Assembly: GCA_947396885.1 (NCBI GenBank)
Contig: OX377201.1
Span: 27,815,923-27,879,922, forward strand
Direction: 5' to 3'
Origin: Heligmosomoides polygyrus polygyrus
Taxonomy: Eukaryota > Nematoda > Chromadorea > Rhabditida > Heligmosomidae
Length of the DNA stretch: 64,000 bases
Positions 1 through 11,824 of this stretch are shown here, piece by piece; positions within the stretch are counted from its first letter, which is position 1; every line of letters begins with the position of its first letter. A program made the position numbers and the translations under genes. The notes under the pieces are model-generated. The model did no database searches and was not told the origin of the DNA. It was given only the letters and a program-made list of their open reading frames with translations.

Positions 1-3000
1 GTTCTAGCACAAGTGAAGTAGCAGTCAAAGTACAACAGCATACTGGATAATAAAAACCAGAATGTCGATCTATAAACAAATTCTGAGAAAATTCAATGCA
101 TAGTCCTACCTGCTAAAAACAAAATCAGTCCGTGTGCAGCATCACCAAACATAACAGCAAATAAAAACGGAAATGTGATGATCGTGAAGGGTGCTGAAAA
201 AACTCAAACAAACGAAAAAAGAGGCACGATTTAAACAAATAAGAAATAGCGGACACAATTCGAAGAAAAACGAAATAAAAATGTTCGTTTCCCTCTGTGA
301 CAATTATAGTAAAGTGGAGAAGAGAAGCACATATTAAGCTATCTTCGAATTCGACTATGAAATCAAAATAGCTATTAGAATTGCAAAAGATCAGTAATTA
401 TGAACAACTTCTAGCAACCTACCAGGGTTAATTTCTCTATAGTTCGCAACACCATACGAATCGACAATTGACTGGTACACGGAGGTGAACTTGTTAGTGC
501 GATGGAATGTAGGTGGAGATGATTGCGGAGCCATTTCATTAAGAACAGGTGCCACATCTGATCCACTTGCCTTCTAAAACACCAAGTCATGAGAGTGACT
601 TCAAACTGTTCACGAGAGATCTCTAGACAGTCATTTCGCTATATTGCCCTGGAAATTCTGTTCAAAATTGCCACTGTAGAGCTAGCTGCATCACACGCAC
701 CTCATGCAGCCTGCAAATTCCTCAAAAAGATTGTTAATATTGGAAACAGTAAAAGTCTATGACAATTGAGCAATGTCTTGACAATCCAGTCCATTGAAAT
801 AATTGGCGATTGTAGTAAAGGTGCCAATTTGCAGGAGAACCTGCCTGTTTTTTGTTTTGATTTTAAAACAGGTGTCGCACGTTACGTTTCGGGCTTCGAA
901 TTCTCTCGAGATTAAAAGGAAGATTCGACTTTTTATCTCTTTTTATATACCAGAGGATTTAGATGACAAGCAAAGATTTGACCACAGGTGAAACTCCGCC
1001 TGCGTTCAATCGTACCCATATTAATATTCGAGCAAATTGTCTCCATAGTTCAAAGATACGACAACAACCGCACGCTGTCCATAACATTCCCACGAAAACA
1101 TAACCAACCAGTCCTTCCAACAAGGCCTCATGCACGGCGTCCATCTCACTTTCTGGAATCCAGCATTCGGCGGCCAGAAATCCGTTGGTATCTACCTATG
1201 AAGCAAGACTTCCTCCTTCATTCTTGTCATATGCATCGGAAGCAAAGAAACAGAAAGGCACACACCGTGAACATGTTGAGGGTACTGTAGATCGCCTTCT
1301 GCAGGTGAACCTTTTTCAGCCACGTCGGCAGATCTTGGGCGACATCTGACAATATCTGGAAAACTAGCATCTGGCACGTATCACGGTAGTCAGACCAATA
1401 CAGATTCGCAAGATAAGACCAAGTTATACGAAGCTATACTGTTCTAGTAGACGAATTTTTCGCTGGGCAAAGCCTGGTAGACAAGCTCTCCACGTTATCT
1501 TACGTCATATATGTTGCACAGAATGCAGCCCCATGCTTGAACTGAATGAAACTCTTCCAGACTGTACGGAAACCGACCTGAAAGCGATGTTTCTGCGTGC
1601 TGTCGATAACTATCTTGAGATCATGTATTCGAGCAATCGTCTCGAACAGAGCCGTCTGTCGCTCCTTTGATGTCTTTGGGCAAGGGTACTGTCTTGCATT
1701 GAAGCTAAACAACTTGACAGCTGAAGAAAACGTTCCGTCGAAATCGGAAGGCTGAAACTACAAGTGGCTTTTTGAACTTTCTTACCCATCGCAAACCTTG
1801 TCGACAATCAACTTCAGACTTTCTCCTTTGAAAAACACGATGAACACGCATTTCATAATAGGGGCAAGCTGAAAGATCCTGAATGAATGAGGACGTGGGG
1901 CAAACAATTGTGAAAGACAGAGCAAAGCTAATATGAAGGAAAGACTGCAATTTGAGAAGAATTCAGCGTTCTTCTTCGTTTAGGAGAGCATGTGGCGGAG
2001 CCAGTATGAAGCGTTAATCCAACATTTACATATGTATGTACGCAGCTAAAAATATCCACAACATTTTTGCTTAAACTTGCGACGGCCGGTGTAGGGGATA
2101 GAAGCTCTTGGAAAGATACTTATACACAGCTAAGTTATGGGTGCTCGTAGGGCAAAGGATAAAATCAGGCATAGAATACTAGAGCAATCAGGCAGTAAAA
2201 CAAAATCGAGGTCAGCAACACTACCCTACTGCACCTCATGCATCCAAATGAAATTGCGAATATAAAGAATAAAAATAAATAAGCGCTCTCTGGATAAGTG
2301 AGAAGACACAAGATTTCCAGCAGTAAGGGCACTTACCGTGACGGGATCCTCTAAGGTTAGCGTGATGTCACTGATCCTCACAAAAGCAGTCCGACGACAC
2401 GCCCTCCAGAGTATTCGCTCGAACGTGTTCTTCTTGTCCAAAGGAATAACACCAGCAACAAACCTATATTGAATCGATTTGAATTACCTTTTGTAATCTC
2501 ACGTTTCACTACGACGCCGTCATCAGAACTACCTTGCTATTAGCTTGGTGCATAAGTTCTCGGACATTTGATCCCTCCTGAATTGAAAGCGCATTTTCCC
2601 GCCAAATTTCTCGCATGTATCAACGCGTAAATGATCGATGGATAGAGAATGGAAGGGGCTACAAAACTGTTCCTAACATTTACTTCTGCGTTGTTAACGT
2701 CAGCTATTATGGCTAAGCAATTCCTCCCAACTGAGACGCATATTCGGCACGTCATGTTATTCCTGCATCAATCTGGTCTCAATGCCAACGAATCGTATCG
2801 TCGCCTGAAGGATGTTTACAACGAGAGTCTCCTGCTCGAAGTACTGTGTACCAGTGGTTCTCGAAGTTTGCAGTTGGTGAATTCTCCGATGAAGATAATG
2901 AACGAGAAGGGCGCCCGATGACACTGGATTTGGATGGCCTCCGAAGTAGAGTGGAAGCGGACCCATACCAAACCACTCGCGAACTATCAAGCACTCTTGC

Positions 3001-6000
3001 TGTTAGTCACTCAACAGTCGTTCGAGGATTGAAGTCGATTGGCAGGGTGCAAAAATTGGGTCGCTGGGTACCTCACGACTTGACACAACATGACATGGAT
3101 CGCAGAGCCGATGTCGCTCTGTCTCTCCTTACCCTCAGACGTACCCACGGATGGCTGGACAACCTCGTCACCGGGGATGAGAAATGGATAGTCTACTCTA
3201 ATTATCACCGGTGGCACAGTGGGTTGACGCAACTGGAGAGGCAGAGGACGTTCCGAAACCCGACCTTCACGTGAAAAAGGTGATGCTATGCATTTGGTGG
3301 GGCGTTCTTGGCGTAGAATACTGGGAGCTGCTGGACGAAGGGATAACAGTGACGGCAGAGGTTTACGTCAACCAACAGAGGAAGTTGAGGGCCCACTTTC
3401 AAACCACACGAGGAGAGCAAGTAAAGGTGTATTTTCAATACGACAACGCTAGACCGCATATTGCTAGAGCGACGGCGGCTGAGTTGGCGGACTACTGATG
3501 GACCGTTTTTCCACATCCACCTTACCAGATCTCGCTCCTTCTGAATATCATTTGTTTTCAAGCCTTCAACGCTATTTGGACGGCCAGCAGTTTAGGAACC
3601 GAGAGGATGTCAAGGGGGCACTGCTCACATTTTTCGAATCACAACCGGCCACGTTTTGGAGAAAAGGCATCCATGACTTACCAGCACGTTGGCGAAAGAC
3701 AATTGATGTAAAGGGTGGTTACTTCAAACGATTTGATATTGCTGTTCGTATGTTGTGATAATAAATATTTCATGAACCAAATGTCCGAGAACTTATGCAC
3801 CAACCTAATATATCGTTAAATATTTCCACATTCGTCACTAAATTGATTTTGAAAAGGGAGCTAATAGAGAGCTCAGAACATAGTATCATATTACGAGACC
3901 AGCGGAGATTCGTAAGAGACAGCTTAAAAGAAGATCAAAACCGAGAAGATCCTGTTACAAAAGTGTTAAGAAATCGACTATTTCTCACCGTGAGACAGAG
4001 TCGTAATTTCAAATCCTCTACTTCCTTCTGCAATCGCACAAAAACCAAGCTTTAATTCAACTGCATGCGTTTACAGTTTTGTGCTCTGCTATGTGACTAT
4101 TAGAAATCAAAGAAAGAACAGCGTGGCTAACGTATGAAACCATAAAAAAGAAGCAAATATCACAACGATGTTTTGTTGCGATCATAACTTCTAGCGCCAG
4201 GCGGGACTCGAACCCGCACCTCCCTCTGATCGGGCGGGAATGCTCTACGCCTTTACACCACCGACGCTGGTTGATTGAACACAACATCCACACCTCGTGG
4301 GACCGATCAGTACTCACTCGTATCCGGGCTGAGCTGACCGCTGATCTCAGCATGGAACCAGTTAAGCTGATGGTCTTGATAGAAACGATTCAAATCAGTT
4401 TCTTTAAGCCTCAATTGGCTGGTATCGAGGTTGTAAGCTGTCACAACGATGTTTTGTTGCGATATCATAACGTAAACGTATATGCCTTCTACGTTAAGAA
4501 ACATACCACGCGTTTTCACCTTTCTCATCGTTGAGCAGCGGAGTAAGAGGGACATCGTTTTGACCGGAAATGTGTCCACCAGCACTAATTGACTTCTGTA
4601 TTGAGTCCTGCTGAAACTACTGACAATGAAGAGATAGGAAAATGTAGAAAACAAAGAGATAGAATCAATAAATAAAACACGAAGAGCCTAGGAAGAGTTG
4701 ATTTATTTAAATTCGAGCGGTGCATCCAAACTAACAACCACAACAAAATACATTGCATCTCACCAGGGCAACAGTGAGGGCAAATTTTCTTCATTAACAG
4801 GACGAGTACTGTCAATGAATAGCAAAGCTTGAACAAAGTTTCCAGGGGGGTTTCGCATACCTATTGAACCTGAGTGGTCTCTACACAATAGTTTTTGGCT
4901 CACAGCAATTCTTCGTTTTGCACTTCCCGTCTTATTATGTCGTTTCGTTGTAGTTATAACTATTCTCTCACATGTTTATAACAAGCAATGCGGATTAGCA
5001 GCTATTTATGCGTTTTAAAACACTTGTCATCTGTGCCGATTCATAAAAGCGTACACAACATAAGTTCGCCCTATTTTGAAGTACTGTTTTCTTCCCTCAT
5101 GCTAAAAAGAGTATCAAGAGATCGTCATATTTTCAAAACAGCTTTGCTAGAAAGTTATTGATCCTTACCCTGGGATTCAGCTACAATTGTACACCTTCTT
5201 ATCCAAAGAGCAACAAAATGTTAAATGTGGAAACATTACAGGAAAGGAGTTTGATCTCATCACGTTTTTCAACATACTAATAGGTAATGTAGAGGCGAAT
5301 GTATGTGATTCTTTGTATTTTATTCCCTCTAAGCACTGCGTTATACTTCATAAGTATAACATAGACCTCACATCAGAGGCAATTGTGTCAAAGTGAATGC
5401 AGGTAGACCGAGATCTATCTTAAAAGCCAAGTTTTTTTTTTTTACAGTGCGTGCTAGTATGGAAAACTCAAAAATTACGGAAAAATTTTCTTCTGTTCAT
5501 GGTGTCATCATTGAAGAACATAATCCAAAACTTAAGATGAAACCTAGATAATTTCATGGGCTTTGGATAGTACTAGCGATTTGTTATGATCATGTTAGTC
5601 GTTCACATTCTGTTTCTCTGTTTGTGTTCCATTTGTTTCATTCGCATTTAATTATGACACGAACACCGCTTTTACATGGATTTACTTGGCTTCATAATAC
5701 TTGTAGCCGCTTATCAATTCATATACTTAGTATGCATGCAATAGATGTTAACTTTGATTGTGCGTGTGCATAAATAAACAACACACTCTCAGTGAATACA
5801 CCAAAAGAGAAGTAATATAGAGCCAAGAATATAAGATAGGCATTCAATAAAACTTCATCGCTGTGCAGCAATTTATTCTCTTTCGCATCGATCGGATTCA
5901 TCCCATTCGGGTGGGGGCACCTTAACTTGCGGTTGTGTTCTTGGCCACATCACGCTCTTATAGGACGCTGAAGTAACTCGGACGAAATCACGAGGAGAAA

Positions 6001-8485
6001 TATAGTTAGGCAGATCAACCTTGTTGCGTCGCGATTAGGATCGACATATCGCCCACATGGCACAGTCATACCTCCATATAACAATTGAAGAAATCTTCAC
6101 AGATAACCTCTATCTAGCTTTCCAATTTGGACCACTGTTCCATTGTTAGCTTGGGACACCTGCTATAAGCTACAAGTACGAACCGTTTCAATGTCCGGAG
6201 CTTCGATATTGTTCATGGCTTCATTTTCCATGTGCTGAAATCGGAACGTTCACAAAATTGTAAAATGTCTCGGAAATAGCATTCAAACTGAAAGATAACA
6301 ACAGCGCACTCACCACCTCGAAGAACTGCTCAACCCTTTGTAAAACGAACTCAAATTCTCGCATTTCATTCAGATTTCTCCTGATAGCGCTATCATTCTT
6401 GTTCAACTCGACAAAGTCGAGCTCTAGTTCATCCACTTCTCCCTGGAATTGGACAAAAAAAAAATAGAAACAGTCAGTTGCAAAACCGCGAAAAAACCGT
6501 ATTGAAGACAGAAGTGTAAATCCGTTACTGCCGGCAAATTACCTCCAAATTGTTTATTTCAAAGTGCGACGGCGTTTCGATCACCGTAGCATCTATGGGT
6601 CGAAGCTGAATTCCTGGAACGCACTCCACAACCTGCCGCTCGAGGAATCCTGAACGCGTTCACCAGACATTTCAAACTTTTCAGATGCAATACCTACGGC
6701 AATCACAGCTTTTTGCAGCTGTCACATTCGTTTCTTACAAATGACAAACTATGGATAGAACTATGGTCAGACGGGACATGTATCTTGAACAGCTGAGGTA
6801 AAGATTTTAAGTTTCGATCTTGAAGATCATTCGGCTAATAGAAAGTATTAAGAAATCGTTAAAATACATTGAGAAAAAACTGAGCGCTGATATAGAACGA
6901 TGGACATTATTGACGCGCAGTGGCAATTCCTCACCATGCTTAGTAAATCAAAACCACCCTTATCTACTACTCTTTTTCAATACATAATTGCCCATATATT
7001 CGCATTTGCAGTGAGGTTCATTTCTTTCAGGCGTACGCTTCCCAAGGCAGCAGAGTCTGGGAAAGCGCCACTTTATAGCGTACAATGAAATCAAGGTTCA
7101 TGGTTCGAATCTAGCGCAGGCTAACCAGGTCTCCATCTTTTCGGGTTCGGGGAACTGGTGGGGGTAGAAGTCCATGATCAAGGTCAAGACTGTGTTTTGC
7201 CCTTCACAGACAGGTCAGGTACCAAATTGTCGACCCGTAGGGATGGAAGGCCTGGTTGTCCTGGGTGGTAGATCCGAACCAAGAACTCGATATCGGGTGA
7301 ACGCAGCAACCGGCACCTCCGGCTGCGCTCCACGCTCCATATTTGCATATCACACATCATTTTTGACGACGTGCCCCTGCCATACATATGGTCCACCGCC
7401 CTGTATGACCGCAAAGAATTGTGTTCATACGTAGTAGCGGTAGGTAGATAAACTGGTTTCACTTTCTTTCTTGACAAGGAAAGATCGACGAGGCCTTCAG
7501 TGCCTTATAGAAGTCTTCAACATGCCAGACGCCTACCGACGGCGCGCGACAACCATCTTCGCATTCAATTATGGGTCTTAATGGGGAGAGCTCCTAGACG
7601 GTAAAAGACACCAGGCTGTAAGCCGTAAAAGTCCTATAACTGATGAGAAGGACCGTCGACTGTCGCTAGAGTCCACACCTTAACTGCATTGCAGTAACGA
7701 GTCTCATGCCGCTGAATCGCGCTGTTGCCAAAGTGTTCACAAGCTTCCTACCTTCCAGCTACTAATATCTATGAGTGTATGAACAAGGTATGCCACCATG
7801 TTCGGCACACTAGAATAAAGGTAAAAAACGAGAATAAAAGCTATAAAATAGAACCCACTGAGTTTTCTCTCCAACTCCTCACATCGGCGCACTTCTCTTA
7901 TAAACGTTCTTTGGAAAATATTTTTGTTGGCGTTCAGCTGAAAAAGTATGGACAATTGCGTACCATGTCACATTCAGTGAGCTAGAGTGACACGAATGGA
8001 AAGGAAAGAATTAGCAATTGTGGAAGTGTGGCTAAAGACACCTAGTGGTGAAGTACTGAATATCCGAATCCTCCAACAAAAGGGAAAAAAACTGGCAAAA
8101 TAACACTTAATCGTTTAACTATTCGAAAAATGACCTTAGTGTAATATATTGTGTATAGGCACAGAACAAGGAAGCAATCTTTACTGGCACAGGCTACGGT
8201 TGTCTATCAAAGCGTCGTGAAGAGCCGCGACGCATGGAATAGAGTTCTACCCCTCTTCCTACAATAAGAAACTCCACTGTAAACTCTATATCCGAAATTC
8301 GTTATATCAAAAAAAGGAAAATTTTAATTATTTTTCTCAAAAAATTAGCAACTTGCAGAATAACTGACATCATTAAATTGCACGATGCCGCACTTCCCCA
8401 ATTCGCCAACGCAGTCGTACGCAGCGTCCTTGACCAGGATCATCTCGCAGAGCTTCATAGGCTCACTTCGAAACATCGAACCCAT
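1..8485 (-). CDS. V-type H+-ATPase 116-kDa subunit a, 5' half of a multi-exon gene (runs off the left edge)
   Basis: This is the membrane-sector subunit that couples the peripheral stalk to proton transport. Exons on the minus strand: 8485-8369 (start, [13 protein letters not shown]...), 7937-7859 (...[19 protein letters not shown]), 6649-6543, 6442-6314, 6234-6184, 2463-2337 (FVAGVI...[11 protein letters not shown]...LEDPVT), 1868-1786 ([12 protein letters not shown]...VCDG), 1704-1578 ([13 protein letters not shown]), 1355-1266 ([20 protein letters not shown]), 1195-1109 ([14 protein letters not shown]), 573-423 ([20 protein letters not shown]), 193-110 ([11 protein letters not shown]) and 42-1. 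Joined phases agree except between 6184 and 2463, so at least one linker exon is unplaced. A weak candidate ends at 4764 and would need the upstream exon to extend to 6180. About 425 of roughly 850 residues are visible: the cytosolic N-terminal domain and the first membrane segments. The usual GD.GHG motif reads GDAAHG here. The proton-path arginine lies beyond the window. The paralogue within the unc-32/vha family is not resolved. Confidence 0.95.
2540..3808 (+). mobile_element. mariner transposon, complete ends, inactive
   Basis: The element is 1269 bp, the usual mariner length. It has near-perfect inverted ends beginning TTAGCTTGGTGCATAAGTTC (left) and TTAGGTTGGTGCATAAGTTC (right, complement). 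TA duplications lie at 2538-2539 and 3809-3810. It sits in a V-ATPase intron just upstream of the 2463-2337 exon. An isolated remnant of the same end (TTATGCACCAACCTG) occurs near 28335. Confidence 0.93.
2709..3758 (+). pseudogene. mariner transposase pseudogene (DD34D family, broken)
   Basis: The protein can be followed from [16 protein letters not shown] (2709) through the paired helix-turn-helix ([26 protein letters not shown]) to the catalytic core. Core motifs are TGDEKW with the first catalytic Asp, YDNARPH with the second, and APSEYHLF at the third, where mariners normally have APSD. The third catalytic residue is therefore Glu instead of Asp. The frame shifts near 2825, near 3215 and near 3525, and there is an in-frame TGA at 3496-3498. 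It cannot encode an active enzyme as it stands. Confidence 0.9.
4161..4340 (-). mobile_element. tRNA-derived SINE, family 1, copy 1
   Basis: On the minus strand a tRNA-like fold runs from 4267 to 4193. It has a fully pairing 7-bp acceptor (GCGTCGG with CTGGCGC), an A box (TGGTGTAAAGG), a B box (GGTTCGAGTCC) and a perfect 5-bp T stem. The anticodon arm (TTCCC/GGGAG) closes an 11-nt loop rather than 7 nt, so it is probably a SINE head and not a working tRNA. The same unit with the same flanks recurs at 44965-45195. Confidence 0.75.
4388..4474 (-). repeat. SINE family 1 tail fragment
   Basis: Matches the tail seen at 44969-45055 (ATTCAAATCAGTTTCTTTAA, then CAACGATGTTTTGTTGCGAT). It lies on the wrong side of the 4161-4340 head for a simple single insertion, so two insertions or a rearrangement are likely. 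Confidence 0.7.
7020..7700 (+). repeat. Intronic repeat-like stretch, possibly SINE-derived
   Basis: Lies in the V-ATPase intron between 7858 and 6650. A B-box-like GGTTCGAATCT is at 7108-7118, but there is no convincing A box. GC content is higher than the surrounding intron. No protein is recognised on either strand. Confidence 0.3.
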
Positions 8486-8541
8486 TTTGTGTAAACTTTG
8501 GTCCTTCTTCTGCGCTACGTATGGCCGACCCGAAGAGTGCT
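8486..8541 (-). promoter_or_regulatory. Possible 5' UTR with trans-splice acceptor of the V-ATPase gene
   Basis: An AG preceded by TAATTATTAC lies at 8541-8540, 54 nt ahead of the ATG at 8485. It could receive a spliced leader. The polypyrimidine match is weak, so this is inference only. Confidence 0.25.
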
Positions 8542-9428
8542 GTAATAATTAGAGCACATACGATAGCCACTTGAACAACAACACTCCTGAAAAAAGTGCC
8601 CGGAATCTTTTTCAACAATGCATTTAGGAATAAAATTTACCCTCAACCTGCTCAAATACCAGATTGGCCTAGAGGGTTCGCGTTCTATACCATGGCGGGT
8701 TAACTTCGAACAAGAACAGATGCTGGCTGAGTAAGAAAAGGGATCGATGAGAGCATCTAAATGCCACCGCAATGTGTAAAACGTTAAGATGGCTGTAGAT
8801 AGCTGGACCAGGAAGAACAGAGCCTTGCCCTTTGAAGGTGGCAAGACGGAGGAGAGAAGGAGTCAAAACAAACCTCTCCGAAGACTGCTATAGCGATAAT
8901 CCGAACATCACATTTAGGATGCTTCCAAGGTTTAAAATTGTTTTTTTTTACAATGCGTATACAAGTGACCAAAACAGCTTTCGATAAACCTGTTTCAAAA
9001 CGTTGTGTTGTTGGTTCTGCTTTTAGTGTTTTTTATTGCATAAATGACACTCATAAACAAACAAAAATAACTGTAGCAATCGCAATATCTACTAATATTT
9101 TCGACAAAACGTTTAGAAATAAAATGGAGGGTTCAAACAGAAGCTCGAAACATAGGTAGCAAAGATCGCCTCTTCATTTTTCACAACGATATCCGTCTAA
9201 ACAAGCAGAATCACTTTTATATGCATGAACATCCAAGATCCCCTAAGCATCTTCTGTGAACAAATTCACCAGCTTTTGAAACCGGAATCGCTAAGTAGCT
9301 TTTACGCATGAAACATTTCCATCTTAACATCTTCACAGTAATAGGAGGCACTAACCCAATATAAATATCGAAAAAAGAAAGGGTTCAAATACACCATGTG
9401 AAGAGCAAAATATTCTTTTTAACCATAC
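8542..9428. other. No gene seen
   Basis: AT-rich sequence upstream of the V-ATPase start. Short frames only, without splice-site support. Confidence 0.5.
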
Positions 9429-9553
9429 CTGTTCTTCTGGATGAACAGAAGCACTCGGTGGAAATAACTCCGAGAGGTTTATGAGATCGGAGCGATCACG
9501 TCCACGCGGAACCTCACACCGCGAATGCGAACGGCTTGACCTCGACGAAACCT
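9429..9553 (-). CDS. Candidate host exon, unrecognised
   Basis: On the minus strand an acceptor (GATTTCAG) and a donor (CAG|GTATGG) bracket 125 nt that read open as 2 nt plus 41 codons. The product is Ser/Arg-rich and ends DLINLSELFPPSASVHPEEQ. It lies between the V-ATPase start and the unrecognised gene at 16187-19413. Its phase does not join directly to the 16187 donor, so either an exon is missing or it belongs elsewhere. Confidence 0.35.
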
Positions 9554-9688
9554 CTGAAATCGCTTTTTAAAAGTACGACATTAAAAAAAAAATTCGCGTT
9601 CTTGATGCGCTTTTGAGATTGACCTGGACATCTCCCAAATAGATAAGAGTGCCCCTTCCTGAGAACGCTAAAACAAATTTTTGTCTAA

Positions 9689-9823
9689 GGGATCGTTTAG
9701 TGTGCACGCGACGCGCGACGCGATGCAGTGATAAACTCCCACATCGATTCATCGCGCCGCGCGATCGATATGGGAGCTCACCATAACATCGCTTCGCGCG
9801 TCGCGTGCACACTAAACGACCCC
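9689..9823. mobile_element. Palindromic MITE, GGGGTCGTTTAGTG family, copy 1
   Basis: 135 bp, almost one long hairpin. The arms read GGGATCGTTTAGTGTGCACG and its complement. It is flanked by TAA at 9686-9688 and 9824-9826. The 3-bp TWA duplication suggests the PIF/Harbinger group (known family property). No coding capacity. A second copy is at 30121-30254. Confidence 0.85.
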
Positions 9824-10179
9824 TAAAGAAAATTTAGAAAATTTTCAAATTACCTCCCCTGAATAAACATACCTCTATCACATTTTTATTTTTCAAGGAG
9901 ACTTAATTGTTTAACGCTTATCTAAGAGTACAGGAATGCATCAAATTTTTCATGTATTAACAAAATGCGCAATGCCCTCGTTTAGCTTGTCACGATTATC
10001 ATTTGACTGATAATGTAAATGCCGCTTAAAAAACGAAGTGAAAAAACGTGCGTGTTTTCTACTACTGTTTTTGATCCCTCGCTAACCGAATTTTTGCTCT
10101 CAATCAAGGAGAAATCACGACGTGGTGAGTGGGTGCGTGGTGCAATCCCTTCTTTTAGAGTTAAAAATTGTACCTTCCT

Positions 10180-10460
10180 GCACTTTGACACAAGTTTAAA
10201 GCCACTATTTTCTTGAAAAATAAGAAATTAATAAAATTTCAAAGAGTGTCTACATTTCTTGACGTACGTGAGACGTCTCCGAAGGAAGTCATTTTAAATT
10301 TTCCTTACCATTAGACAATTTTAACCTTCTTGGAAAGTTTGGTTTAGTCTCAAAGACGATCGCTTTCATTTGGAAGATGCTCGGTTTGATTTCAAAATCG
10401 TGGACATTGCTTTATAAAGTGTCTAAATTGCTTGAAAAGTGATCGGCTTAAATTGCTAAA
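10180..10460. repeat. Diverged AT-rich interspersed repeat
   Basis: Shares phrases such as AATAAAATTTCAAAGAGTGTC, GAAGTCATT and TTGATTTCAAAA with stretches at 23780-24105, 39255-39545 and 45830-46600. These look like old copies of one family. Boundaries are not resolvable by eye. Confidence 0.45.
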
Positions 10461-10563
10461 TGTCAAGTATGACGTGGAAATGGTATAAACGAGGTATGAA
10501 GAATCGTATAGTAAAAATAAATAATAAAAAAGAAAGAATAAATGTAGTATAAAAAGTCTCTTT

Positions 10564-11290
10564 GGTACTATTGTACTTTTGGTACCCCACTTAATCTTGT
10601 TCAAAATAGGTCTACTAGGGGTAGTCTGCCATGGGAATAACGAATATCATAGTCGTTTTTTGCGGAAATGCCTTACAAGCCCGTCATATTAAGCTCTAAT
10701 TGCCTAAGGCCTTGCGAGATAGCGCGCGCTGATAAGAGACGCAGAGACTCTGCCTCCTAACGATGCGCACTACTTCGCCGCCCCTAGCCTGCAGCAGGGG
10801 TTAGCCAGGGCATAAGCCTTGAAATCTCGAAAAGGCTTGAAAGCTCTGGTGTGTGCTCTCTTTACTCACGCGTAGGAGAGCACATAATTAGACAGGGGAT
10901 GGGACTCCGGGGTGTGGGCCCACTAGGACACCCGTGTTAAAATTGCCTTCATCCTAGAGGTCCCTCTCTTGCCCCGAGGAGATAAGACTGCATTTAATTC
11001 GCTGCGAGTATCTAGTCGCTACGCCTGCGCGCCACGGCATACTATGGTAACCCCCCCCCCCCCCCCACCCGAGACGGCCGCGAATGCGTGCTGGTAGGGG
11101 GCGGAGTCTCTGCGTCTCTTACCAGCGCCCGCTATTTCGCAAGGCCTTGGGCGATTCCAACTTAATATAGCGGGCTTATAAGACATTTCCGCAATAAACG
11201 ACTATGATATTCGTTCTTCCCATGGCAGATTACCCCTAGTAGACCTATTTTAAACAAGATTAAGTGGGGTACCAAAAGTACAATAGTACC
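10564..11290. mobile_element. Long foldback element with 8-bp TSD (hAT-type)
   Basis: Inverted arms of about 200 bp (10564-10765 and 11095-11290) start GGTACTATTGTACTTTTGGT. GTCTCTTT occurs directly outside both ends (10556-10563 and 11291-11298), an 8-bp duplication as made by hAT transposases. The 330-bp centre is GC-rich, ends in a C run (11047-11066), and is related to 22627-22880. No transposase is present. Confidence 0.85.
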
Positions 11291-11298
11291 GTCTCTTT

Positions 11299-11822
11299 AG
11301 ACACATATGCAATTATCGTTGGAACGAAGCAACAGATGATGAATTACGTACTGCGCGGAGTAGAAACAAAAACTAAAAATAAGATATGAAGAAAAATTAT
11401 GGTATAAAAAACAAACGATAAAATGAAAGAAACTGATAGGGACTAAATACAGTGGAATATCTGCATCAAACATGTGGCAAAACATAGAAAAATGATCGTC
11501 CTTGAAAATATTGAATTAGAAACAAATATAGTCCGACTGCATGCTATCCAAATAATAACATTCAGACAAAGTGCGTCAGAAAAAAAAAACAATGAGAAAC
11601 ATGCACCTTTGATATGTTGCGGTATCCGACTTAAAAGATTAGCAAGTCGAAGCCATGTGCCAGCTAGTCGGCCACAGGTATGAAACTAAAACAAGGAAGG
11701 TCATTAAACGGAATTAATGACCATAATCAGTGAGCAACAACAGGAAGTTTTAGAGAAAAGACGAGTCTTTGACGACTAGATAGAATTCTTAAACAAAAGA
11801 TATGGTTACTTCATAAGCTATG
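11299..11822. other. No gene seen
   Basis: AT-rich unique-looking sequence. A 69-codon frame at 11474-11683 has no recognisable content or splice context. Confidence 0.5.
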
Positions 11823-11824
11823 TA

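Noticed and set aside
4193..4267. Functional tRNA gene
   Set aside because: The 11-nt anticodon loop and the repeated flanks at 45 kb indicate a SINE.
4764..4850. Possible linker exon of the V-ATPase gene (…[10 protein letters not shown], donor CCCTG|GTGAGA)
   Set aside because: The phase at its 3' side fits the 2463 exon, but the 5' side fits only if the upstream exon uses a different donor at 6180. The sequence has no family match.
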